Positions 29,200 to 40,000 of a DNA stretch of 64,000 nt are shown here, piece by piece. Made by a program: the position numbers and the translations under genes. Positions within the stretch are counted from its first letter, which is position 1; each line of letters begins with the position of its first letter. The notes below the pieces were generated by a model. The model was not told the origin of the DNA. It did not search any database and worked only from the letters and a program-made list of their open reading frames with translations. The DNA is taken from the NCBI RefSeq assembly GCF_030384665.1, contig NC_083674.1:2108001-2172000 (forward strand). The letters run 5' to 3'. Source of the DNA: Lodderomyces elongisporus (lineage: Eukaryota; Ascomycota; Pichiomycetes; Serinales; Debaryomycetaceae).

Positions 29200-29513
29200 C
29201 TATAATAATAAAAAAAATTTACAATAATCGCACTGGTAACAACTGTGAAAATAATAATAACGGTAATGATTTGAACATTTAAATGCAAACACCAACTATG
29301 AAGTATCAAAAACCCGCAGAAAAAACCAAAAAAAAAAAGTGAAAAAATTCAACCAAACGTAAAAATAAGCAGACTGTCTCTTTTGTTTTTTTTTTTTTGA
29401 GACAAAAAAAAAAGAGAAAAAAAACTCCCAAGACTCTATAAATTCGTGATTGTAACTAAATGAAACCTCTTATTCATTCACTACTACCTCTCTCATTCGT
29501 CATTTTAAGTGCT
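29200..29513. other. Convergent 3' region unrecognised gene / FLC gene
   Basis: Nothing but A-rich and T-rich tracts and probable transcript ends; no gene seen. Confidence 0.6.
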
Positions 29514-32045
29514 TCACAAAACATTGTTTGTCTTTGTAGGATCACTTGAATTTATCTGTGACAAATTGCTCTGGTTCCTTCTGTGTGCGATTCCATCCAC
29601 ACTGTTTGCCAGGTCATATTCTCTTTGCGTTTGTCTCAAATATGGGTTACTCAATGGGGTTAATTCTTGCTTTTCGGAATCGATATCGTGATCATCGTCG
29701 TCGTAGGAAGTGTTCATCAATGTGTCACTGACCCTTGTTGTTTGTTTTGGCTCTCGGTGTTGCTGGCCCTGCATCAGCTGTTGTTGATATTGTTCTTTTG
29801 GTGGCTGTCCAGTTTTAGACTTTTGAGGACTCCTTTTTGATAATGTTCTATTGATTGCTGTTTTCAACTTTGATCCAAGTGACTGATTGTTGTTGTTTTG
29901 TCTTTGTTGTTGTTGTTGTTGTTGTTCAAATTGGTCTTGTTCTAATCTTTGTTTCTCATTCAAAGAGGAGATAGACGAGGATTCCACGATCTCATCTTGG
30001 TGGATATTTCCTCGGCTTGGTGTGATGTGGTCTGGCATTGTATATACGCTTGACCCGGCTTCTTCTTCATTCGATAGATTGTTTAGTTTGTACATTTGAG
30101 ACTCCCAATCTTGTGTGTGGTCTTGTGCAGCAATACCCAATGCAGCCAACTCGCCTTCATCTTTCTCGTTTCCTTTAGCGCCAACAATTCCCGATAAAAC
30201 TCTGTTTTGACGTTTAACTGAAGATTTTCTTTGAAATGAAAACCTATCATCCTTGGCAGGTGCAAATCTAGCATCGGGGTTCTTAGAAAACATTGAGAAG
30301 AGCATAAGCACCACAATTATGATAAGCAAGATCAAGGCAAATGCGGCATTGAGAATAAAGAATATCCATCCCATAATGGATCCAACCTGTGCAGGTTGGC
30401 CAAACAAGTCTGAAAAGAACAAAAACAAAAACGAGTTTATTGTTGAGACTATGCTCATCATGTAGTTGATTATATTCGTCGGTTTGTTCAAGTATGGTGC
30501 TTGCCAAATAAGGAAAATGGTGTAAAACAAGTCAGCAATAAACACTGGTAGTACCGAGACTTTTCCACCCACACCAGATTGGCAAAACGCAATAAATATG
30601 ACTTTGAAAATGTTGTATCCCATCAATACTGGTCCAAACCAATACTTGTCTGCGTGGAACATTGTGTAGCAAAAGCCCCACTTCTCTAACACCTTGTTAT
30701 CGCCATAAAGACGAGCAGCTGCGTTATTATACTCTCTCTTAGATTGCTTACCAATTTTCAATACATTAACAAATGACCATCCGATAACTATCAAAAGCAA
30801 AATGATGAACAACACAGCAAGCACAACCATTGCCGCAGAGTCAACTTGTGTAAATTCCCATAGGGAGAACAAAACCAATTGTGTAGATGCAATGTAGATG
30901 TACCTCAATAATGCACCCTTAACGACATTGTGGAAGCTTCCTCTAAAGATGGTGAATCTTCTTGGGTTTAATTTGTTTGCTCTTGTGAGTAGTACCACAA
31001 TGGACTTGAGCAATACCAATATGACAACTAGCAAGTACCCAATAAGTACTGTCCACGTAAAACCCGTTGCGACAATGGATGTTGGTTCAATATGTGAGTT
31101 GTATCCGATTCTTTTGATACCTCTTAAAATGATCAAGTTTGTGTTTGAACTTAAGGCGTAATCCAATGCTCTCTTGCCCAATCCATAAACGTATTCCAAA
31201 GACCTCTTTTTCTTCTTTTGCACAATAATTTGTTGGGTTACTCCCAAAAAATATGTTGTTGGTGTTCCGCCAGTCAGTTGAACATACCATCTAAAAATAT
31301 CTTGCATAAATTTGATTCTGATCAAGCCCATGGACCATGCCAAGTTTTCTGACCAGGCGCTTGCAATGGGTGGTACTCTTTCGACGGCTTGCATTGAGAC
31401 AAGGACAACGCTTTGGAAATAAAGAAAGAGTGACACGGCATTGGCGGCAATGTGGGATGCTGCGTTTGAATTACCAAACGTTGATAAGATTGCAGCAATG
31501 AGTAAACCCAACCCTGCAATGACTGCAGTTGCCCACTTTACACCGGTTTGACTTATGGTTTTACCATTTGAAAAGTTGGACTGGAGACATGATAATTGTT
31601 CGCCCGTCAGTTGGTCCTTAACAATCACCTTTACGACGGCATCAATATCGGGCACCTGGTAAGCTATTCCAGGTATTTGACTTGTATATTCAGAACTGAT
31701 GTATTCTACAGAGTCGACTTGTAAAGAGCCAGGGTAGATGGGGCAAAACTGCTTCCATCCAATGGAGCACATGTCGACATCTTTCTCAATGATCAAGAAG
31801 CCATAAGCGTAGACTTGCACATGGGCCATAACTTTTGCGCTTATCTCCGTGGTCAAGTCCAAGGTGTACCGTAATGACCGGTCATCTGGGTTAAAAGTGA
31901 CATTGAAGTTGATGGGCGTAATCTGTGAGTTTTGCATACATGTGACTAATGATGTAGCAGATAGTTTCCTCTTGGCCTCTGCTGTTGTAGCCAAGAAACT
32001 TAGCAAGAGGACCAATGTAAGTTTGAGACATTGGTGGACCAACAT
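29514..32045 (-). CDS. FLC-family (TRP-like) multi-pass membrane protein, 843 aa
   Basis: Member of the fungal Flc/Pkd2-like family (S. cerevisiae Flc1-3), ER or secretory-pathway proteins first described in FAD transport and related to TRP channels. A signal peptide (about residues 1-24, hydrophobic LTLVLLLSFLATTAEA) precedes the lumenal ML-like domain, rich in paired cysteines (about 35-160; CSIGWKQFCPIYPG). The TRP-like domain follows with about nine hydrophobic helices (about 170-590), including the blocks FMQDIFRWYVQLTGGTPTTYFLG and KYWFGPVLMGYNIFKVIFIA. The cytosolic tail (about 600-843) is polar, with a Gln run and basic Ser-rich stretches. The ATG at 32043-32045 gives the signal peptide directly. 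Which FLC paralogue it represents cannot be settled by eye. It is divergent from the cyclin gene across 2.5 kb. Confidence 0.9.
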   Translation of the reverse strand: MLVHQCLKLTLVLLLSFLATTAEAKRKLSATSLVTCMQNSQITPINFNVTFNPDDRSLRYTLDLTTEISAKVMAHVQVYAYGFLIIEKDVDMCSIGWKQFCPIYPGSLQVDSVEYISSEYTSQIPGIAYQVPDIDAVVKVIVKDQLTGEQLSCLQSNFSNGKTISQTGVKWATAVIAGLGLLIAAILSTFGNSNAASHIAANAVSLFLYFQSVVLVSMQAVERVPPIASAWSENLAWSMGLIRIKFMQDIFRWYVQLTGGTPTTYFLGVTQQIIVQKKKKRSLEYVYGLGKRALDYALSSNTNLIILRGIKRIGYNSHIEPTSIVATGFTWTVLIGYLLVVILVLLKSIVVLLTRANKLNPRRFTIFRGSFHNVVKGALLRYIYIASTQLVLFSLWEFTQVDSAAMVVLAVLFIILLLIVIGWSFVNVLKIGKQSKREYNNAAARLYGDNKVLEKWGFCYTMFHADKYWFGPVLMGYNIFKVIFIAFCQSGVGGKVSVLPVFIADLFYTIFLIWQAPYLNKPTNIINYMMSIVSTINSFLFLFFSDLFGQPAQVGSIMGWIFFILNAAFALILLIIIVVLMLFSMFSKNPDARFAPAKDDRFSFQRKSSVKRQNRVLSGIVGAKGNEKDEGELAALGIAAQDHTQDWESQMYKLNNLSNEEEAGSSVYTMPDHITPSRGNIHQDEIVESSSISSLNEKQRLEQDQFEQQQQQQQRQNNNNQSLGSKLKTAINRTLSKRSPQKSKTGQPPKEQYQQQLMQGQQHREPKQTTRVSDTLMNTSYDDDDHDIDSEKQELTPLSNPYLRQTQREYDLANSVDGIAHRRNQSNLSQINSSDPTKTNNVL

Positions 32046-33661
32046 GATGGATGATGGTGTGAAAAAAGAAAAAAAGAAAGAAAAAAAGAAAAAGTGGAAA
32101 AGCTATTGCCAAGCGATTGTAGTGATGGTTATTGGTGAAAAAAAAAAAGAAAAAACAAAGAAAAAAGAAAAAAGGTGGAAAAGAAAGGAAAAAAATCGGC
32201 ACAAGCTTTCTTTGCTTGATTCTTGAGTATGGAGTAGTAGTAATACTTTAAGTGGTAGTGGTAGTGGTGGTAGTAGCCGCTATAAACTAGTGTTGTAGAT
32301 TGGATCTCAATGTTGGCTGAGTTATACAAAAAAGTGTCTCGGCTGAGTAGGGATTGGATTAATGGGAGGAAGAGGAAGAGGAAGAGGAAGAGGAAGAAGA
32401 AGGAGAACGTGAAGGGAAAAAAGTTAAAAAAAAAAAAAATCTTGATCCTTATCGTTCCTGAAAGGGGTGTGTGTTTGTGTGCGGGAATTTCAGGTATAAA
32501 TACGGAGCCAATGTGTGCAGTTTTTTTTTTGGTGAAGATTGCTTATATCTTTTCTTGTTAAGCTGTAGCAGTATTAGTGGCAGTAATAGAGTTTCTGGTT
32601 TCTGAAAACTTGAGTGGCAATCATAGTATAAACACGAAATTGTACTTCTATGGTTTAAAATTTTTGTTGTTGTTGTAGTTGTTGTTGTTGTTGTTGTTGT
32701 TGTTATTGTTGTTGTAGTTGTTAAAGTATGGCAAAACCCCTAACGCGATAACTTATGTTGTTGTACAAAGTGGAAAAATTTTTGAAAAAAAAAAAGTACA
32801 GAAAAAAAAAAGAGTGAGCATTCTGGTAGCGATATTTTGACACACGTGACATAAATAATACTTCAAAACTTCACGAATTGTATAGCCATTGTGTAACCCT
32901 ATTGGATAGTCAGCTGTTCATTTATAGGAACCAATGTTTATACCACATAAACGAAGAATTAGGAAGTACTATGCACATTGTGATTCAGGTTGGTAGGTCA
33001 TAGATAGTTAACATTGATTTAAAGTTCCATTTAGACTGGTAACTATATGAAAAGAAGAAAAGAAATAGATTGAACAAAATTATATTTTAGGAAAGTATCA
33101 CTGCAATATTTTAGATTAAGCACTTAAGTTTTAGGTACTAAGTACAGTTGAGCAGTTGTTCATGTTCTACTTGAGTTGTTCTGAAGAAGGCAAAATTACG
33201 AAAAATGGGATGGATTGAACACAGTCCGATCCTCTTCCATTAAACTTCCTTTCTCTTCTCCCTTCTCCCTTCTCTCTTTTCTGCTTCACCGCTTCTGCGC
33301 TTCTACGCTTCTTTCAGTCGCTTCCATCATTTCAATCTACGGCAAGCCTTGGATAGCGCTTCATACTGTTATTTATGGTACATTATCCATAAAAATAAAG
33401 TAAAACAAAAAAAAAATTCCAATTCTTTTTTTTTTTTTTATCTTTCTTCCTTTTTTTGTTAAGGCTAAGGAAGTACGCTAAAAACTTTGAAAGCGGAGTT
33501 ACCCATGTGCTATTATAACGATGAAAAAAAAAAAACATCTGCGTCCTCAACACATTTGCATTAACAGTTGCTTCTAAAAACAGTGTCTGTATCGACAATA
33601 ACAACAATAATCACAAACACATTTTAACAAAAATTTGCAAAAAGTTGTATATAAGGTGTGT

Positions 33662-33691
33662 TCTATGAGAGCGTGCTCTATGAGAGCGTGC
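33662..33691. repeat. Perfect 15-bp tandem duplication
   Basis: The unit TCTATGAGAGCGTGC occurs twice in direct succession and is followed by TCACACGG, 18 bp before an ACGCGT box. Unlike other repeats here it is not low-complexity. Confidence 0.85.
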
Positions 33692-33708
33692 TCACACGGT
33701 GAGTTTTT

Positions 33709-33714
33709 ACGCGT
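33709..33714. promoter_or_regulatory. MluI cell-cycle box (ACGCGT) between FLC gene and cyclin gene
   Basis: Perfect ACGCGT 850 bp upstream of the cyclin ATG. Could contribute to G1/S timing of the cyclin; distance makes this uncertain. Confidence 0.3.
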
Positions 33715-34030
33715 GAAACACAATACCAACATACAATAACGCCTTTGTCGCAGCAGTTTATGTTTTGTTTTGGTTTTCGATTTTGGAATTTTTTTTGTAT
33801 TTTTTTTTTTAACTAGACACTTTTTGGGGGTTTGGGTTAGATCCCATTATTTCGGTCTACCAAGCGGAGCTTATTCTTTGCCGCCAGTGATCTGATTTAA
33901 AAGTAAAAAAGCAAAAAGCAAAAAGCAAAATAATAAGTATTGGAATAAGAATAAGTATTGGAATAGGTATTGGAATAAGAAAAGAGAGAGAGAGAGAGAG
34001 AATGGGGTTCAGCATTTTCTTTCATTCTCA

Positions 34031-34095
34031 ATTTTATTTTATTTTATTTTATTTTATTTTATTTTATTTTATTTTATTTTATTTTATTTTATTTT
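34031..34095. repeat. ATTTT pentanucleotide repeat
   Basis: About 13 perfect copies, followed by variant ATATT copies to about 34110. Confidence 0.9.
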
Positions 34096-34563
34096 ATATT
34101 ATTTTATATTCTACTTTCTACCAAGTAGATAAAAACACACACCCCATCAACCACACTGTTGAATTACATAAAGAATATATATATATAAACGAGTAGAAAC
34201 TGAACCGACTATCACATACTGTTGGTAAACACTAGATTAGACAACTTGGATTCTTAAAGAGACTGTGCCAAAGCTTTCTCTCTCTTTTTGTTCTTTCTTC
34301 AACATTTTCCATTTCTCCTGCAGCATCCATTTTTTGAGAAAACTTGCTGGTGTTCACTTATTTCTACCAATAGAACCAACCCCACCGCCACCCAATCTAT
34401 TGAACTTAAAGTGAATCCCCGTGTTCATGGCTTTCACAACATATACAAGCAGCTAACATCCAATTATAAAACCAGCCAAATCCCTTTTTTTTTCCGCTTT
34501 CTTCTGTTTTTCTTATATTTTTTTTTTGCGTTTTGCTTCAACCAAACAGATATCGAAAAGACA

Positions 34564-35901
34564 ATGACGACGTACGTCAAGGATATACAGGAAATACCGA
34601 ATTTAAAACCCCCGCAAGAAACATTTGTTGATGATCCACAATCACTAAACGAAATCCATTTGGAGGAACTCAACTTTGACTTGGTAAATGGCTTGAAAAA
34701 GTTTGATAACTTGCACATCCTTCATGCCATCTACATGCTTGCCATTGTGACCAAGTTTACAATCATCTTGCAAAAGCAACCAGAACTATATCAAAAATTT
34801 CGCAGACAACAGTTGAATAAATGGGGAATAGATATCGAGAGTAGTAAAGAGCAGAGTGGGGGTGTGTGTCGACGTGAGCGTGAGCATGAGCGTGTCAATG
34901 TAGATGGCATTGGTGGAGATGATCCTACCGACGAGCTATTTGCAAACATAGATGAGGTTGAAGACGACCGTACGGCATCTGCATCATCTGCATCGTCGTC
35001 GTCAAGTGACTTGAGCAAATCAAGTGAAGAAAGGGGCGAGATCATGGATGAAGCTATTTTAAGTCAAGACGAGTCCGAATTGGAAGATGTAAAGCACGTT
35101 GGTGAAACAAACACCAACGAAAAAGACGACATTTCTGTATTTCAGGATGAAAACATTGATGATATCCATTTCAAATCCTCCCCTACATCATACTCCTCGT
35201 CGACAACTCTGTCAACGACTCTGTCAACAACTCTGTCAACAACTCTGTCAACAACTCTGTCACAAAGGCACCAATTATCGGTACAGCCACCTTCCTATAT
35301 ACCAGTTGAGAAATTATTGCAAAATACCAATCTCAATAAACGCAATATACCTGTAACAAGTAACCACAAGAAACTAGCAGCAGAGTTACAGCATGCTAAT
35401 CGAGCAGTACATCATCATCCCCAGCACCACAAACACTTGGTTAAAATTTTCAACTTGATAAAACTTCCCAATCTTAGTATTGAGCAATTTCTCTTACGCA
35501 TAAACCAATACTCCAACCAAATATCCCTAAACGCATACTTGCATTCTATATTTATCATTTACAAAATCACCATCCTACTAGATTTATTCACGTTGAACGA
35601 TAATAACTGCTTTAGATTAATCATTGGATCACTTCGCACTTCAATTAAGCTCCTAGATGACGTGTACCAAAAACAATCAAGTTTCAAAAACGTTGTTGGG
35701 TGCAACGCCAAGGATTTGCTAAAGATTGAAATTGGCTTTCTATACTTGGTCAATTTTAACATGAACTTGGAAATGGAAGAAGAGCATATTAAGCGATTTT
35801 TACAAGACGATTTCAATTCTTTGTGTATTTTTATGAAAAACGAAATGTCACAGGAGTACAATGGGGTGGTACAAGGTTTTCAAAATTTAGAGTCAAACTA
35901 G
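34564..35901 (+). CDS. Pho80-like (PCL-type) cyclin, 445 aa
   Basis: Predicted regulatory partner of a Pho85-type cyclin-dependent kinase. The C-terminal ~150 residues carry the Pho80-type cyclin box: IFNLIKLPNLSIEQFLLRI, then NAYLHSIFIIYKITILLD, FRLIIGSLRTSIKLLDDVY (the usual RLIIA..V..KF.DD block), and VVGCNAKDLLKIEIGFLYLVNFNM (the G..L.ELN.LE..FL..IDF.L block). The N-terminal half has a short conserved-looking helix region (about 40-80), an acidic Ser-rich stretch, and a Ser/Thr repeat (about 210-235) in which five CTG codons recur at 12-bp intervals; read as Ser they make a pure Ser/Thr tract. The ATG at 34564 is the first in frame. Pcl6/Pcl7-like proteins are the nearest guess, but the paralogue is uncertain. 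Confidence 0.75.
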   Translation: MTTYVKDIQEIPNLKPPQETFVDDPQSLNEIHLEELNFDLVNGLKKFDNLHILHAIYMLAIVTKFTIILQKQPELYQKFRRQQLNKWGIDIESSKEQSGGVCRREREHERVNVDGIGGDDPTDELFANIDEVEDDRTASASSASSSSSDLSKSSEERGEIMDEAILSQDESELEDVKHVGETNTNEKDDISVFQDENIDDIHFKSSPTSYSSSTTLSTTLSTTLSTTLSTTLSQRHQLSVQPPSYIPVEKLLQNTNLNKRNIPVTSNHKKLAAELQHANRAVHHHPQHHKHLVKIFNLIKLPNLSIEQFLLRINQYSNQISLNAYLHSIFIIYKITILLDLFTLNDNNCFRLIIGSLRTSIKLLDDVYQKQSSFKNVVGCNAKDLLKIEIGFLYLVNFNMNLEMEEEHIKRFLQDDFNSLCIFMKNEMSQEYNGVVQGFQNLESN

Positions 35902-36030
35902 CAATAGAACAGATATAGATACTTCCATTTGAATACATCAACTTTTGCAGTTAAAATAAAAAAAAAAAAAACAGAAAAAAAAATGAACATTTCAAGAAAG
36001 TTACTTAGCTTTAGAAGTAGCACAAGATAC

Positions 36031-36038
36031 AAAAAAAA
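36031..36038 (-). terminator. RNA polymerase III terminator of the tRNA-Arg/tRNA-Phe pair
   Basis: Eight A on the plus strand (U8 in the transcript) starting 7 nt after the 3' end of tRNA-Phe. Confidence 0.7.
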
Positions 36039-36045
36039 TAATAAA

Positions 36046-36118
36046 TGCGGCTTCTGTGGCTCGAACACAGTACCTCCAGATCTTCAGTCTGACGCTCTCC
36101 CAGGTGAGCTAAAGCCGC
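36046..36118 (-). tRNA. tRNA-Phe (GAA), no intron
   Basis: 73 nt; acceptor GCGGCTT pairs with AAGCCGC followed by A73. The anticodon loop CTGAAGA reads GAA inside stem CCAGA/TCTGG-like pairing (CAGAC.. GTCTGG class as in the yeast tRNA), and the T arm has GTTCGAGCC. It is close to S. cerevisiae tRNA-Phe throughout, but lacks the intron that the S. cerevisiae genes carry after the anticodon. It lies 18 nt downstream of tRNA-Arg on the same strand. Confidence 0.95.
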
Positions 36119-36136
36119 CAAAATAGTAAATAAGAA

Positions 36137-36210
36137 AACCCACGCCGGGACTCGAACCCGGAATCCTTTGATTAGAAGTCAAAAGCGATAACCAATTTCG
36201 CCACGCAGGC
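36137..36210 (-). tRNA. tRNA-Arg (UCU)
   Basis: About 74 nt; acceptor GCCTGCG pairs with CGTGGGT using G-U pairs, A box TGGCGAAATTGG, anticodon loop CTTCTAA reading TCT, T arm with GGGTTCGAGTCCC. It closely resembles S. cerevisiae tRNA-Arg(UCU). No intron. The 18-nt spacer to tRNA-Phe contains only a T4, so both may be made from one transcript. Confidence 0.95.
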
Positions 36211-37078
36211 CTTGCTTGTGACAATCGATTTACACATTAGTATAGTTATTATCACCAGTCTATTGCATATACTTGAAACTCGTTGCTCTTTCCTTTTCTT
36301 TCTCTTTCTCTTTCTCTTTCTCTTTTGTATTTAACATATTCTACCACAATAATAAAAGATACAAAAAAACTATAATAGAGATGATAATTGTATATATCAT
36401 CACATGATAGTAATCTTTTTTTTTGGCCTATATTCTGGATGCACAAATAAATTGTCATGATTTTAAACACTATTATATCTGTTTTGAAGACTAATAAATG
36501 CTGGTTGCATAGTTAAGCCCATGTCGAATCTTCGAAATAAGAAAGAACAGAATCTTTATTGTCTTTTTCTTTATTTTCTAGAATTGTTTTAATTTTTCCT
36601 TTTTTTTTGGCTTTAATTGATGCAAAAATCGAACGGTAAAAAAAAAGGAAAAAGTTTACCAATGCATAACCAATTAGTAGTTAAAAAAATACCTCAATCA
36701 GCTTGTATATTACCCATTTCAGCATTAAGAACTTTGAATTGTATATTTATTAGCAAATCAACGCTTGTTTATTTTTTTTTCTTTCCTCTTTGAAATTTGT
36801 AAAATTTGTAAGCTTAAATAAGAATCCTTTCTTATCATGGATTTAATCACATTTTTCGAAATAGCACAAAAAGTGAAAATCATCAATTTCTTCTTTTCTT
36901 CTTCTTCTTCTTCTTCTTCTTTCCTTTTTTTTCTTTTTTTTGTTCAAATTAGAAAAAAAATAGAAAGAACTACTAGAATTTTGTTTGTTATCCAATCTAC
37001 AATGCTACATTTGAAAACTGGGGTAAATACCTACACTTGCATTATATAGTAATACGTAGTAAATTGCAGCAAGTAAGG
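36211..37078. other. Region between the tRNA pair and the adhesin 3' end
   Basis: AT-rich; a TTTCTC repeat (36295-36325) and a TTC repeat (36889-36920). No gene is supported. Confidence 0.6.
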
Positions 37079-40000
37079 CTATATAATGAATGACAAAAGC
37101 AACACCAAAATACTAAATTGCTTCGCAAACGAGCTCAAGTTATATCGCACACCAGCAAAACCAGCTCCATCGAAAAGGTAGCTTTCGTAAAAAGAATTGG
37201 GACCATTAGCAGGACTTGTAAAAGAGCTCTGCATTGAGGTCGAATGCGATATAGCGAGAGTGATGCTGATGCTTTCGCTATCGGTATTCTGACCAATGTC
37301 AATTCCACCATTATTGGACGACCGCACATATTTTGACGAAATCTGATCCCAAGCTTGTCCCTCCTTCGAGTTTGAGACAGAAACTGCATTTTCACCTCTT
37401 GTTACATGTATTGACTTAGCAGTCCCAAACGTAGATACCTCACAGTCTACAAGCCTATTTGTCTGAGTTAATGTGGAAATAGCTGTTTCCTTTCCAGTTC
37501 CGGTAAATGAACCAACATCTATCTGAAGCGCTGGAGAGGAGCCAAACTTTTGAGACTCTCGACTCATGACTCCTTCAGATCTCGTTTCTTGAACTTTGTC
37601 AAATCCGGTTTTGCGGTCAGAGCGGCTTTTAGAGCGGCTTTTAGAGCGATCAGAGCGATCAGAATCAACATAGCTTTGCTCAACGTAAAGTGTTTCGTCA
37701 GTAGGCTGTACATCATACAGTTCTTCAAAGTTAGCCATCGTTGTTTCTTCAGCAAATGGTTGCGTCACCGTGATGCCTGATAATATGGTGGTGCTGCTTA
37801 CTTCAACCAAATAAAGCACCGTCGTGATTTGATTAACTTCATTCATCCCTCGTATCGACTGAAGGTATGTTTGTGCAATTGGAGAGGCTAGCGATGTCGA
37901 AGTAACCCACACGCCGTATTCATCTGTAAATTTGTTCACAACAGCTGTATTCAGCTCCAAACCTTCATAAGACAAAGAAAAAAGAAATTCAACCGTAGTT
38001 GTAAATGACGATGGACTCGCAGTATCAACAGTTGCGTACCAATATTGATCATCAGAGTTTGAGGTGACAACGAGTAAAACAGTATTTTGCAAAACTCCGT
38101 CATCTATAGTGGTGGTGATTGCCCATTCATTAGGATCAAAAAGATCAAATGTCTGCAAAGCAGGCTCATAGCTTTCGTAACTATGGGCAACTACCATTAC
38201 ACTTTTTGTTGCTAAAGAAGAGTTTCCATCGGCCATTGTAGAAGTTCTGTGCGAGATAAAAGTAGTGACTTCAATAGCCGAATGGGTGATTGTTGTCCAC
38301 GTCTCCACGTTTTGCTCAGACAATTGCATCAAAATTGTCGCTATTAAACTCTGTCCCTCATAGTTTGAAGTTGTAATGGTAGATAAGTAGGCGGCTATAC
38401 TTTCCAATTGGGAATCAAGAACAACTAGTGGCTCGGAAGTCACTATGTTCCCATTAGTTATTTCCGTTGTTAAGGATACATCATTTTCGGTCGTCGTTAC
38501 CAAGTATAAAGTACTATCCAGTAAATAATCTGATGCCTTAGTTGAAATTTCAGAAGCGCTCGTATTATCTACTGTAAATTCCAATTGAGACTCGGTGTTA
38601 TCTAAGCTAATGAAGGTGTCAGGGATAGAGACAAACTCAGATTCAGACTCCCAAGTATCAAATGCCTCAGTTGAAGGTTCATCATACTCCGACTCAATTG
38701 AAAAAACGGTCTCTGACGTGCTTGCTTGTATCTCCACTGTTTGAAATACAAAACCAAAATTAAAAAAATTAAGACCAATTACTTGAACCGTGAATGTCTC
38801 CAGCGAAGCCTCTATTACGCTTTCAAAAGTGGTCGTTTCAAGAACTTCGGTATATGACACTGATACTAATGTCAGCATTTGCGTGCGTTTCACTTCAATC
38901 AAGTTCATTGCACCTACATTCTCACCATCTATACCAGTCGAAGTTGATTCAGTTTCATAATATGTGCGAGAATACGGAGTAGAAAAAGATGTTTGTGTAG
39001 TCCATGCGCCCATATCGTTGGTAAACACGTTCACCTCCCCGGTATGAAATGAACTGTCTTCATCACTCACAATAACTGTAGAAGTGTATGACAGCAGTAA
39101 AGCTTGTTCAATGGTGGTGTACCACATATAACTGTCATCCGAAGTTACTATCTGTAACATAAATGACGTTGCACCATCATCCGTCTCAATTGCTAAAGTT
39201 TTGGTAAACTGAGCGGGACTTGCTAGAGCAAAAGTCTCGTAGAAAAAACCAAATCCCTCAAAGTTGTATCCAACAACACGAACAGGGTCTGTTACTTGAG
39301 TTTCATGAGTACTCACCGATGATGGCAAAGTAAATGTGGTTGTTTGTAAAATGTTGGTATATGTTCGAGTTACCCATACCACTACATCAACCAACTCAAC
39401 TTCAAGTAGAAAAGTAGCAACATCAACAACCCCTGACTCATCCGTATAGGTCAATACTTCAATCAATGTTTGTGCATCTCCACCACCATATTCAGCACCT
39501 GAAGTAATTGTACTACTCGGGACATCTTCAGTTTCGCTTTGCTCATCTGATTCAGTTGTTTCATTTGCTTCACTTGTCTCATTATCACTTTGCACGCTAT
39601 AATCAGTAGTACTAATTCTTTCAAGTATTTCTGTAGTAGTATACCACCAATTAGCCTCGTCTGACGTCACTCTCACCACCATAGTGTAGACTTCATTGCC
39701 TTCGCTCACAGTATACGACAGTTCGGCCGCAACAGGATCATCAAGAATAATGGTTTCTGTGAACAAATCAGTCTCATCATAGTTATAAGCAACTAATTGG
39801 ACATCTTTTGTGTACACAAGCTCGTCAATTGTCAAGGTAGCTCTACTTGTCACAGTCGTAGCTTCTAATGACCCAGCTAGCACCGTGCTTATCCATTCTC
39901 CACGATTGTTTGTGCTTTCCCTGTATACTCCAGTCAATACCGATTCCTCTCCGAGATCATTGGTTGTTGTGATTTCCGTCAAGTGTGTCTGCGAGGTGGG

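Larger units (their letters stand above)
32046..34563. other. Divergent promoter region FLC gene / cyclin gene (2.5 kb)
   Basis: No gene is supported. It contains GGAAGA repeats (32366-32405), TTG repeats (32664-32720), a 15-bp tandem duplication (33662-33691), an ACGCGT at 33709, a GA run (33983-34000), an ATTTT repeat (34031-34095) and T-rich sequence just before the cyclin ATG. The frame of the cyclin is open upstream of its ATG but contains no ATG. Confidence 0.6.
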
